Shown piece by piece: positions 45,053-53,555 of a stretch of DNA of 64,000 bases. The stretch covers positions 1,116,001-1,180,000 of the forward strand of contig NZ_CP014161.1 in assembly GCF_001543175.1 (NCBI RefSeq). The letters are read 5' to 3'. Each line of letters opens with the position of its first letter. Position 1 is the first letter of the stretch. Below the pieces are notes generated by a model that saw nothing but the letters and a program-made list of their open reading frames with translations, was not told where the DNA came from and made no database searches. Position numbers and translations under genes: made by a program. The DNA comes from Aerococcus urinae. GTDB lineage: Bacteria; Bacillota; Bacilli; Lactobacillales; Aerococcaceae.

Positions 45053-46690
45053 ATGACTTTAAATCGAGAACAGCAATTACTTGAAGAAATTAAAGTATTG
45101 AAGAAAATGATCAATCATCAAAAACGTGTTATCGACAGTCAGCAGTCATCCATCGACAATAAGCAGAATGAATTAAATCATCAAAATAAACTATTGAAAA
45201 ATAAAGAAGTAACGATTGCTCATCAAGATGAATTGATTCGTTATTTGAAGAAGAAACTCTATGGTCGTTCAAAAGAAAACTTAGTAAATAACAATCAGCT
45301 AAGCCTTTTTGAGATTGATGCTTGTGATTTGACCAGTGAAGAAGAGGATGAAGCAATCGAAACGATTAACTATCGTCGCAAAAAGCGACCAAAAGGTCGT
45401 AAACAAGTAGTGCTTGAACACTTTTCTGATTATGATCTTCATTACACATTAGAAGGTGAAGATCGCAATTGCTCTAATTGTCAACAAGAAATGGCAGAAA
45501 TTGGCCAAAAGAAAATTCGCCAACAGTTACGCTACGTTCCTGCGGAAATTCGTTGTGAGAATGTTATTCAGCATAGCTATAAATGTACGAATTGTTCAGA
45601 ATTAGCGGGTAAAGAGATGGTGATCAGTGCGGATGTCCCAAAACCTGTCTTTAATGGGAGCTATGCGACCGCAAGTCTTGTTTCCCACTCACTTCAACAA
45701 AAATATGAACTGAAAATTCCTGCTTACCGTCAGGAAGGTGAATGGGAAAAGATGGGCCTACCGCTTTCTCGTCAAACGCTCATTAATTGGCATGAAAAAG
45801 CTGCAGAATATTACTTTGAGCCGCTTTATCGACTGCTTTCTGGAAAGCTAATCAAACAGCCAGTCATCCATATGGATGAAACGAGTTATAAGGTCATTGA
45901 GCATGAGAAAGAAAAGACCTACTACTGGTTAGCGTGTTCTTCTCGAGAAACTCAGCAACAAATTTATCTCTATCACCATTCCCCTGGACGAAGCTTTAAT
46001 GACCTTTCCGAAGGAATGGCTGACTATGAGGGTGTGATTCATTGCGATATGTGGCATGTCTATCCCAAAATAAATGGAGCGACTATCGCTGGTTGTTGGG
46101 CGCATCTAAGACGAAAGTTTTATGAGGCCTTACCACCTAAAAAATATCAAGGTCAATTTCTCAGCTCATGGGCAGTGAAACAATGTGACCAATTTTTCAC
46201 ATTAGAAAAGAAATGGCAAGATTTATCGATATATAAACGTCTAGATAAACGCCAGACAACTTTAAAAGTAAAAATTGACCACTTTTTTGAACGCCTTCGT
46301 CAGGAATCACCTACTGCTGGAGGAAAATTAGGAACAGCCATCGCCTATGCCCTAAAATATGAAGCTTATTTCAAAACATTTTTGGAAAATGGTGCGGTTG
46401 AAATGAGCAATAACCGGGCAGAGCGTGGCATAAAAGCACTCGTTATAGGGAGGAAAAATTGGTTGTTTTCTACCTCTTTTAAAGGTGCTCAGTATTCTGG
46501 AATCATTCTATCGATCATTGAAACAGCTAAGGCCAATGGCCTTGATCCTGAAAAATATCTCACTTTCCTATTAAGTGCCATGCCGAATGAAAAGACACTC
46601 AGTGAAAAAGTGCTTGAGGATTATCTTCCCTGGCATCCCGCTATCCAAGCGATCTGTCGAAAAAAATCAAAAAGAGAATTACTTAAATAA
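45053..46690 (+). CDS. tnpC: IS66 transposase TnpC
   Basis: A DDE transposase of 545 aa. An N-terminal coiled coil (residues about 5-75) is followed by a Cys-rich zinc-binding region (CSNCQQEM, CTNC, near 140-190). The catalytic core has HMDETSYKV, HCDMWHVYPK and NNRAERGIKALVIGRKNW (Glu). The start is taken at 45053, because AGGAGG lies 6 nt upstream and overlaps the earlier GTG at 45038. No interruption is visible. Confidence 0.95.
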   Translation: MTLNREQQLLEEIKVLKKMINHQKRVIDSQQSSIDNKQNELNHQNKLLKNKEVTIAHQDELIRYLKKKLYGRSKENLVNNNQLSLFEIDACDLTSEEEDEAIETINYRRKKRPKGRKQVVLEHFSDYDLHYTLEGEDRNCSNCQQEMAEIGQKKIRQQLRYVPAEIRCENVIQHSYKCTNCSELAGKEMVISADVPKPVFNGSYATASLVSHSLQQKYELKIPAYRQEGEWEKMGLPLSRQTLINWHEKAAEYYFEPLYRLLSGKLIKQPVIHMDETSYKVIEHEKEKTYYWLACSSRETQQQIYLYHHSPGRSFNDLSEGMADYEGVIHCDMWHVYPKINGATIAGCWAHLRRKFYEALPPKKYQGQFLSSWAVKQCDQFFTLEKKWQDLSIYKRLDKRQTTLKVKIDHFFERLRQESPTAGGKLGTAIAYALKYEAYFKTFLENGAVEMSNNRAERGIKALVIGRKNWLFSTSFKGAQYSGIILSIIETAKANGLDPEKYLTFLLSAMPNEKTLSEKVLEDYLPWHPAIQAICRKKSKRELLK

Positions 46691-46691
46691 C

Positions 46692-46763
46692 AAAAAATCT
46701 TGATCAGTTGAGCATACAAAGGATTTAAAAAATCCTCTTCGCTAGCTTATCAAGATTTTTTTG
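46692..46763. terminator. Terminator at the 3' end of IS66
   Basis: AAAAAATCTTGAT at 46692-46704 pairs with ATCAAGATTTTTTT at 46749-46762, with inner AGGATTT/AAATCCT pairing. The plus-strand T run terminates the transposase transcript within the element. Confidence 0.8.
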
Positions 46764-46836
46764 AATTCTATTCTCTTATTTGACGCTTACTCCCTTTTAA
46801 GCAATTTAACTGTTTTAAAAGCGTATTTCACAATTT

Positions 46837-47703
46837 TTATTGAAATATAACTTTATCAAAGCTTTCTACTTTAGTATTAGGACTATGAAATAAATATTCT
46901 TTTTCTTTTCGAACCTTATTTGCAGAATATTGAATTTTATATTCTAATGCAGGATAATTTTTATAAATGTCCTCAATATTCTTTTCATGGTCATAAGTAA
47001 CTATCCATTTATATTCATCTAACATCTGTATATATTCATATAGTTCCTGATGATTTTTATGATTAAAAAAGTTCGCATATAAATTTTTACCCTGTTGATA
47101 ATAAGGAGGATCAAAAAAAATAAAGAGATGTCTTTTATCTTTTTTAGACAATACATTATAAATTAAAGAATTAGCTTCTAAATTATATAATTCTACATTT
47201 TTCTTTTGATCATTAATGTTTATTATTTTTTTAATAAGAGCCTCTCTATTAAATCGGCAATCTATTTTATATTTTCCTTTTTGCTCATAACCTCCTATGG
47301 GACCACCACTGATAATACCAGAACGATTAGTTCGATTAAGAAAAAAGGTAGAAAATGCTAATTCAAGTGAATATTTATTCTCATGTACTAGGTCTTCATG
47401 AATATTCTTTTGATACTTCCACTCTTCAATAGTTATCGGAGTATTTCGAATTAAATTAATAAAATTATCTACGTCATATAGTATCGCATACCATATACTA
47501 TAGATTCCAACATCTATATCATTAATAATGATAGAATTAACAGTATTTGAGAAAAGTAACTCAAGTCCAGCGCCAAAGCCGCCAGAAAATGGTTCACAGT
47601 AAGTTACATCTATCATATTATTTATTTTAATTAAATTGGTTAAAAATCCTGAAAGCTGAGTTTTTCCACCAGGGTATCTTAATGGTGATTTTGTAACAGG
47701 CAT
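46837..47703 (-). CDS. Dam-type (D12 class) DNA adenine-N6 methyltransferase
   Basis: Transfers a methyl group from AdoMet to adenine N6 in a short DNA site that cannot be read from the sequence. The 288-aa product begins MPVTKSPLRYPGGK. AdoMet motif I is EPFSGGFGAGLELL (residues about 37-50); the catalytic motif IV is DPPY (198-201). The start at 47703 follows GAGGTGA, which overlaps the stop codon of the ATPase gene, so the two are translationally coupled. An earlier TTG at 47727 is less likely. No restriction endonuclease gene is recognised nearby; the partner is the ATPase/TOPRIM protein. AT-rich compared with flanking core genes. Confidence 0.92.
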   Translation of the reverse strand: MPVTKSPLRYPGGKTQLSGFLTNLIKINNMIDVTYCEPFSGGFGAGLELLFSNTVNSIIINDIDVGIYSIWYAILYDVDNFINLIRNTPITIEEWKYQKNIHEDLVHENKYSLELAFSTFFLNRTNRSGIISGGPIGGYEQKGKYKIDCRFNREALIKKIININDQKKNVELYNLEANSLIYNVLSKKDKRHLFIFFDPPYYQQGKNLYANFFNHKNHQELYEYIQMLDEYKWIVTYDHEKNIEDIYKNYPALEYKIQYSANKVRKEKEYLFHSPNTKVESFDKVIFQ

Positions 47704-47713
47704 TAAATTCACC

Positions 47714-49420
47714 TCAAATCTTATCAAAGTATTCGTCTAATGTTATTTTTGGAATTTTATACTTTTTAACATAGATAGATTTTAATACTTCAATGATATT
47801 TTTCTTAAAATCATCTATTTCTCCTTCATGTTCTTCGGCCCAAACTCTGAAAGGGTTATATTTTACACTTCCATTAACAACTTTCTGAATATCTTTACTT
47901 TTGTAGAATCTTTTAAAAGATTCTCTAATAATTCCGTGTTTATTTGAATCATTTTTACTAAAAGTTTTTAGCTTATCTTTTAAAATTAGTGATTCATCCG
48001 ATTTATCAGATGGTTGACCTATTATTTGAGATAATTTTTCATTCACCGTTTCATTATAAACTCTATTAAAGATTGGCTTTGTAAATTTATATGGATTTTT
48101 CCAATAATCATCATTTTTAAGTTTGTTAAACAAATATTCAAATAAAAGCTGATCTGGAGGCAAATTTCCTGGAAGAATTAGAAAATTTTTATAAGTATGA
48201 TCAACTTCTTTATCCCCATCTAAAAAAACAATACTATCCGAGGTGAATTCAGGAACATCTAGATCATGTAATGTAGTTAGTTGTTCGCTACCCATTGATA
48301 CTTTTAAAATATCCAAAAGCCCTTTAAGTTTTCGGCTCTTTATAATAGATTCAAAAAATTTCTTTGCTTCAATATCTTCGAGATAAACATTTATTTTCGG
48401 TAGTTTTAAATCACTATTTTTTATGTCTCGCGTAACTACATGGATATCTGCATCAATATCAGCCCAACTAGCTTCATTTTGAACAATAATCGGACCATAT
48501 GTATTAGTCAGATAAACAGTTTTATAGTTCTTTTTATCTTTTTGTTCAAAAACTTCTTGAATTAAAGTTGGTGAGTGACTAGTCATTATAACTTGTACAT
48601 TATAATTTTTTGAAAAACTTCTAAGTATATGAAAAAATTCAATTTGTGCAGCAGGAAATAATCCTGCATCAGCTTCATCAATCAATAGGATACCACCAGT
48701 ATAATTTTCAAATTCCTGTTGTAGTTTTTTAAAGGATAGCATAGCCTTTACAAGTTGACCAACATTATCCTCACCAACTGAAATAGACTGATAATCATAG
48801 CTTTCATTATGTGGAGCCATTGATTCTAAATCTCCGGAAGTTGCAGTTACTTGGGTATTTTCTTGAAGTAAAATTCGATTTGAAAGTTGAAGTGCTAATC
48901 CCTGATTATCTCTTAGATACTCGTCATTAGTTTGTTTATAACTCCTATAAGCGATAGGTGTTAAACGATTTACACTAAGATAGATTAAAGGATAGGTTAA
49001 ATTGCGATCATTATTTCCTCTTAATACCGGACGACTTCTACTTCTATCTTTTGAATCGTAAAGTTTAAGAGATAAATTATCTAATGTCTCCTTAGATATA
49101 CCATCATAAAAAACCAAGTCGACATCCATAGTTCCTGGCAAATCATATTTTTCTGAAAAGCGGAAATGTTCACTAAATACACTTTCGTAATTTTTCCCTA
49201 GCAGAGTTTTATATTTTTTTAACCCATTTCTCTTTGGCTCTTTTTCTGAATAGTCTGTTGAAAAACTAAATACTTGAGCAATGATTCCTAAAATAGTAGA
49301 TTTAGATGTACCATTTTTTCCACAAATTAATGTAACTCTATCTCCAAAGTCAATGTTGATATTTTCCAAGCCTCTAAATTTATTAATATGCATGCTTTTT
49401 AGTTTAGAATTATAACTCAT
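47714..49420 (-). CDS. OLD-like ATPase with C-terminal TOPRIM-type domain
   Basis: A 568-aa protein with an SMC/ABC-type ATPase and a putative nuclease region. Walker A is GKNGTSKST (34-42), a signature-like segment is ISVGEDNVGQ (213-222), Walker B is GILLIDEADAG (243-253), and the switch His is in MTSHSP. The C-terminal half has NVYLEDIEA (Glu348) and VFLDGDKE (Asp401, Asp403), the acidic pattern of a TOPRIM fold. OLD-family proteins often act in phage defence as DNA nucleases. AAAGGTG precedes the ATG. It is the first gene of a two-gene operon with the methylase. No known partner such as a GajB helicase is present. Confidence 0.85.
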   Translation of the reverse strand: MSYNSKLKSMHINKFRGLENINIDFGDRVTLICGKNGTSKSTILGIIAQVFSFSTDYSEKEPKRNGLKKYKTLLGKNYESVFSEHFRFSEKYDLPGTMDVDLVFYDGISKETLDNLSLKLYDSKDRSRSRPVLRGNNDRNLTYPLIYLSVNRLTPIAYRSYKQTNDEYLRDNQGLALQLSNRILLQENTQVTATSGDLESMAPHNESYDYQSISVGEDNVGQLVKAMLSFKKLQQEFENYTGGILLIDEADAGLFPAAQIEFFHILRSFSKNYNVQVIMTSHSPTLIQEVFEQKDKKNYKTVYLTNTYGPIIVQNEASWADIDADIHVVTRDIKNSDLKLPKINVYLEDIEAKKFFESIIKSRKLKGLLDILKVSMGSEQLTTLHDLDVPEFTSDSIVFLDGDKEVDHTYKNFLILPGNLPPDQLLFEYLFNKLKNDDYWKNPYKFTKPIFNRVYNETVNEKLSQIIGQPSDKSDESLILKDKLKTFSKNDSNKHGIIRESFKRFYKSKDIQKVVNGSVKYNPFRVWAEEHEGEIDDFKKNIIEVLKSIYVKKYKIPKITLDEYFDKI

Positions 49421-49675
49421 CGTATCACCTTTAGCTTGATAGTTTGCGCTTTTTTAAAAATAAATTAAACTAAATTGTAACCTAATCAGCATATAATTCA
49501 TCTTATTCTGAACATTTTTTCATTAATTATGATGATTTCTTACAAGTTTAATTTTTTGTTTTTCGATCTTTTTATTACTCTTGATAATATCATACTTTAT
49601 ATACTTGTGAATTAAGAACTATGATACTTAACCCAATGAAAAACCATAAAGAATCTTTTATGATACGATCTGAAC
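49421..49675. other. AT-rich intergenic region upstream of the ATPase gene
   Basis: No gene is seen. It should carry the minus-strand promoter of the ATPase/methylase operon. Sequence runs directly into the terminal repeat of the IS3-family element at 49676. Confidence 0.4.
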
Positions 49676-49810
49676 TGCTCCCTGTCAAGTAGACAGATAA
49701 ATAAATAAATTTTTTACCATGTGTGATCTTTGTCATGCATGGTTTTTATTTTAGATTTTAAAGTATTATTTATCAGTGAATAGGATGTTTCATAAAACTT
49801 AATCCGAAAG

Positions 49811-49963
49811 ATAGTTTAGCGGTCAGGCTTGTTTGACAAGGAGGGAGCGTAAACAGCTTCAAGCCTTTATCAAGGTCCGCTCCGCTCTCCACCTTGACAA
49901 AGCCTATTAGCTGTTTTAAAAGATGGACAAGCCAAACAAGCCCAGACAGTCTAACTAAAACTA
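49811..49963. repeat. ~150-bp imperfect palindrome inside the IS3 tail
   Basis: GGCTTGTTTG (49826-49835) pairs with CAAACAAGCC (49933-49942), AAACAGCT (49851-49858) with AGCTGTTT (49909-49916), and CAAGG with CCTTG near the centre. Outer AGTTTAG/CTAACT also pair loosely. Non-coding. Confidence 0.7.
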
Positions 49964-50009
49964 GATTTAATTTTAAATTTTTTAGCCAAACGGCTAATCA
50001 CCTTTGGAT

Positions 50010-50906
50010 TTAAGCTGGAATTTTAAGGCCCATATCCAGTGTGACACGTTCGGTGTTATAAAATTCGATGTAGCGTTTAATATCTTCTTCAAGTTGTTCA
50101 AAGCTTTCATAAGTTTTCAACCTATACATCTCTTCTTTAATAATGCCCCAGAAATTTTCCATTGGTCCGTTATCAATACATTTTCCTACGCGAGACATAC
50201 TTTGAATTAACTGTTTTTCGTCAACAAAACGCTTAAAGAAATGCGAAGTATATTGGAAACCACGGTCACTGTGCAAGAGGGTTTCTGTAGGGATAAGTTC
50301 TTCTTCTACTTGAACAATCGTATCTTTAACAAGTTGATTGTTATTCCTTTGTGATAATTTAAAAGCAATAATCTTATTGGCTCCGTAATCAAGAATCGCA
50401 CTTAAATACGCTTTGTAACTATAGTTATAGCCATATTTAAACTCTGTAATATCCGTCAACAACACCTGCATCGGTTCATAATCTTTATCAAATTCACGGT
50501 TCAACACATTTTCTGCAACGTGCTGAGGCTTACTTTTTTTGTAGTGATATCGCCTACGGCGAATAACAGATTTTAAACCCATTAATTTCATGAGACGATA
50601 GACACACTTATGATTGACCCGCGCATTCTTAAAGTGATTAAGATAAATGGTGATTCGACGATAACCATAGATGCCCTCATATTTATCATAAGCTTCTTGA
50701 ATTAAAGTCATTAGCCACTGTAAACGTTGTTCTGTCTTGGATGGCTCTCGGTTGAGCCATTTATAATAAGCAGATCTACTGACACCTAGCGAATGGCATA
50801 AGAATGTTATTTTGTGTCCTTCCTGGCTTAATTTTTCGATTGTTTTGAACTCTGCTTGATATTTTGTCCGTCGGACATCAACTCTCTTTCCACTTCTTTC
50901 AATTTT
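50010..50906 (-). CDS. IS3-family transposase OrfB (DDE integrase core)
   Basis: The open frame of 298 codons begins around KIERSGKRVDVRRTKYQ and has the HTH_21 region GHKITFLCHSLGVSRSAYYKW followed by the rve integrase core. Catalytic residues are visible in LLTDITEF (Asp), LHSDRGFQYTS (Asp) and PMENFWGIIKEE (Glu). There is no ATG, GTG or TTG in frame before 50711, so expression needs a frameshift from OrfA. The frame is +1 to OrfA rather than the usual -1, which suggests an indel near 50883-50892 and a possibly inactive element. Confidence 0.8.
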   Translation of the reverse strand, partial: KIERSGKRVDVRRTKYQAEFKTIEKLSQEGHKITFLCHSLGVSRSAYYKWLNREPSKTEQRLQWLMTLIQEAYDKYEGIYGYRRITIYLNHFKNARVNHKCVYRLMKLMGLKSVIRRRRYHYKKSKPQHVAENVLNREFDKDYEPMQVLLTDITEFKYGYNYSYKAYLSAILDYGANKIIAFKLSQRNNNQLVKDTIVQVEEELIPTETLLHSDRGFQYTSHFFKRFVDEKQLIQSMSRVGKCIDNGPMENFWGIIKEEMYRLKTYESFEQLEEDIKRYIEFYNTERVTLDMGLKIPA

Positions 50907-51558
50907 TTAGAGCAGCATTTTCCGTTTCTAAGTATTCATTACGTGCTTTAAGCGCAGCTAATTCTGTACGTAACTTCTCTTCTTCATTTTGAATACTCAT
51001 CGGTTTGCGGCGTCCTCTACTATCAATGAGCCCATTGGGACCATATTTCTTATACTTTTGGACCCATGAGTAAACATTATTGTAGGAAACTTTATGTTTT
51101 TCAGCAGTCTCTTTATAAGACATTCCTGTTTCAAGAAAATCTTTAACAATATCAACTTTTTCCTGATAGGTTTTCTTTTGGCTTTTCATTGTATACACCT
51201 CGGGTTTAGGGTGGTAGCCCTTTAATTCTTCCCTTTTAGTATACTTAGTAATCCAATTCCTTACAGTAGAAAAGCTAGGGATATTGTATTTTCTAGCAAT
51301 TTTTGTAATTGAGATGTCTGTATTCAAGTATTCTTGAACGACGTTCTGCTTAAACTTTTCACTATAAGAATTATTCTTTGTCTGTGATTCCAGCCCTGCA
51401 AAGCCATGTTCTAGATATTTGAGATAATATTCTCTAAAGACAGATGAATGAATTGAGAGACCATATTGATCACAAAGCTCGGCATAGGAAGTTCCTTCTT
51501 CATAAAGATGGATATATTTAGCCAACTCTGCTGGTGAATGCTTTCTATTTGAACGCAT
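50899..51558 (-). CDS. IS3-family OrfA (HTH protein)
   Basis: A 219-aa DNA-binding protein with three helix-turn-helix segments: YAELCDQYGLSIHSSVFREY, ITKIARKYNIPSFSTVRNWI and SYKETAEKHKVSYNNVYSWV. A C-terminal leucine-zipper-like helix (EEEKLRTELAALKARNEYLE) follows. The last codons CTA AAA AAT TGA provide an A-rich slippery site for frameshifting into OrfB. The start has a GGGGGAG-type site. Confidence 0.88.
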   Translation of the reverse strand: MRSNRKHSPAELAKYIHLYEEGTSYAELCDQYGLSIHSSVFREYYLKYLEHGFAGLESQTKNNSYSEKFKQNVVQEYLNTDISITKIARKYNIPSFSTVRNWITKYTKREELKGYHPKPEVYTMKSQKKTYQEKVDIVKDFLETGMSYKETAEKHKVSYNNVYSWVQKYKKYGPNGLIDSRGRRKPMSIQNEEEKLRTELAALKARNEYLETENAALKN

Positions 51559-51613
51559 AAAAACTCCCCCTAAAGTAGTTTTACTTTTTCAAGTGTCTAC
51601 TTTAAGGGGAGCA

Positions 51614-51984
51614 TACCAATCTTTCAAAACCATGTTTTTATTTTTAAGCAATAATATAATATTATATAGTAACTTCAAAGTTTCTACCATTCTAACTAAT
51701 AATTTATAAATAACCAACCAAATAAAATTAATCTCTATATTCTTTTTTCATTAATATTTTCTTACAAAGAATAATTACTACCTGGATACTTAACAAATAC
51801 CTTATTAGCTAATAGAAAATATTTTCAACTACTCCCCCAAAATTATACAATTTAAAAATATCAAAAGATTAAATAAAGGAATTAGAGCCAACTAAGCGGT
51901 TATTAACTGAATTGGAATATTACTAAAAGCTATACCGTAAAAAATAATTATAATATTAATGAAATAAGTTTTATGACTAAAGAG
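51614..51984. other. AT-rich intergenic region, nothing recognised
   Basis: No open frame, terminator or repeat of note is visible between the IS3 end and the TIR-domain gene remnant. It is extremely AT-rich like the rest of the island. Confidence 0.5.
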
Positions 51985-52734
51985 TTATATTTCTTTATAT
52001 AAACCTTTTTTATCATTCTTATTAATTAACATGTCAAAATTTATAAAGAACTCATCTAAATGTCCAGGTAGCATAAACTTATTCTTTACTTGTAGCTCAA
52101 TATTAAGTTTTTGATTTTCACGTAATATTTTCTTCAATCTTTCAAAATCAGTTTGAGAAAGACTATTATTTACTACCTTAATATTCTCACTTTCAGTATA
52201 ATTAGCCATATTTATTTTTTTACCTATATCTGGCAACAAATCTTCAATTTCTTCAGCAAATTGCTTATCAACCATATTATTTTGTTCTAATAAAGATTCA
52301 AAATCATATTCTTCAATATCTCTATTTGATTCGTTCTTTAATTTTGCTACTTCATTATATAAATCAGTTAACTGCTCCCTATTTAAATTACATGCCTGAA
52401 ATTGATTAATAGGACTTGGCAAAGACTCAACCTTCATTCCTAAACAACACAATGGAATACATTTTATTTTGTTCATCCAGGCTGCTCCCAATTCAAAATT
52501 TATCCATGGTCTATAAACTGACTTTTTACTGCATACGCTTATTAGCAGATTAGATGTCTTTAAATTATTTAATATTACTTCATTAAAATTGCTACCCAAA
52601 ACTTAAACTTTCTGTATCTGATGATACAAAAATATCTAAGCCGTCATGAAAATTCTTTTGAATATTATCTTTTAGTTCAATCGCAAAATCATTATCTTCA
52701 TGATAGAAAGAGATAAATATTTTAGGTTTTTTCA
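51985..52734 (-). pseudogene. TIR-domain protein gene broken by a single frameshift
   Basis: From an ATG at 52734 behind GGAG the frame gives MKKPKIFISFYHEDNDFAIE, the beta-A/alpha-A part of a TIR domain, through DIFVSSDTESLSFG, then stops at TAG near 52592. In the +1 frame the protein continues GSNFNEVILNNLKTSN and then LLISVCSKKSVYRPWINFELGAAW, where the Glu of WINFELG is the expected NADase residue. Joined, it would be about 249 aa: TIR (1-135) plus a C-terminal helical region. The lesion maps to TTTTGGG at 52594-52601. TIR proteins in bacteria often serve in anti-phage NAD depletion. It could also be a sequencing error. Confidence 0.75.
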
Positions 52735-52869
52735 TTTTATACATCTCCTTACTATGTTATATCTTACCCAAACTTAACTTACAGTTCAAGAACATCAGTT
52801 CTTCTTACTCAATAAAAAAACTCATACCAACAATATTTATTCTTCAGTAACACAATAAATAAAACACAC

Positions 52870-53330
52870 CTAAATCTCATAGTAAATATCCCGTGTATAG
52901 ATCTCATTATCCACTTCTTATAAGCCCTTGTCTCAGCAATTGGCAATAATAAATTCAGCATCAGCTATAAATTAATCGAGATCACAGTTATAGATGATAG
53001 TTACCTTAACACGGTTTATGTATAATCATAGGAAACCCCTCAGACATGATCCCTTCATTACTACTAGATAGGGTATTACAGAAGTTATAATAGTCTTCTT
53101 TTATGGTCAAAATGTAAATTAGTACTCTTATAGATCACGTAAAGACTGGATTAGTATTATAATTTATACAAGTATTGTTGACTTAAATAATAGAGCTAAT
53201 CATACTTTGCGTGATATTTCTCCACAGGTGCTAAGTAATTAATCGACAACCCTAACTATGCAATAAATCATATAGCCAAAAGAATAATTAGAGAAGTTTT
53301 AACCGATCCTTATCTACGACTCCGATACTA
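52870..53330 (-). pseudogene. Decayed remnant of a second ugd 3' end
   Basis: The plus-strand sequence from 52869 aligns with 54237 onward, the 3' end of ugd: CCTAAATCTCATAGTAAATA against CCTAATTCTCATGATAAATA, then TCAGCATCAGCTATAAATT against TCAGCGTCAGCTTTAAATT. It then shows many substitutions and small deletions and no open frame. The similarity can be followed to about 53330, perhaps further. It is a direct repeat of the functional gene about 1.37 kb away. Confidence 0.75.
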
Positions 53331-53465
53331 ACGTTAACTTGCTATACTACACCCTCAAATTAACCTTTATAACAGCCCTAGACATTGATGATTTTCAACC
53401 ATGCCTTCTAATCTAATCAATCAATATTACCATTGGTTCTTAAATTATATAGTTAATTAAATTAT
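53331..53465. other. Gap between ugd remnant and mazEF promoter
   Basis: No gene is seen. Weak resemblance to more of ugd may continue around 53380-53410 but is too diverged to assert. Confidence 0.3.
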
Positions 53466-53527
53466 TTGAATTATTCTAGCATCCCCCGTAAAATGTATAT
53501 ACATAATTATACCCCATGTGGGGTATA
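53466..53527 (+). promoter_or_regulatory. mazEF promoter and operator palindrome
   Basis: TTGAAT (53466-53471), 17 bp, TAAAAT (53489-53494). Just downstream the inverted repeat TATACCCCA-TG-TGGGGTATA spans 53508-53527. Its position over the likely transcription start fits autorepression by the MazE-MazF complex. Confidence 0.7.
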
Positions 53528-53555
53528 TTTACTGTAGCTAAGAAAGGAGATTCTT

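Larger units (their letters stand above)
44568..46790 (+). mobile_element. IS66-family insertion sequence (2223 bp)
   Basis: Terminal inverted repeats are GTAAGCGTCAAATA at 44568-44581 and its complement at 46777-46790. An identical 8-bp TCCCTTTT flanks both ends (44560-44567 and 46791-46798), which is the target duplication expected of IS66. It encodes TnpB and the DDE transposase TnpC but no TnpA. Both frames are open, so the insertion looks recent. Confidence 0.95.
49676..51613 (-). mobile_element. IS3-family (IS150-like) insertion sequence, 1938 bp
   Basis: The ends match as an inverted repeat: TGCTCCCTGTCAAGTAGACA (49676-49695) and the complement of 51594-51613 (TGCTCCCCTTAAAGTAGACA) agree at 17 of 20 bases. 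OrfA and OrfB are on the minus strand. The element is longer than typical IS3 members because about 310 bp, including a palindrome at 49811-49963, lie between OrfB and the left end. Flanking trinucleotides (AAC and TAC) do not form a perfect target duplication. Confidence 0.85.

Noticed and set aside
46837-49420. Classical restriction-modification system
   Set aside because: The methylase is clear but the partner has ATPase and TOPRIM-type motifs and no recognised restriction endonuclease motif.
49673-51616. Target-site duplication around the IS3 element
   Set aside because: The flanking trinucleotides are AAC and TAC, so only two bases agree; not enough to claim a duplication.
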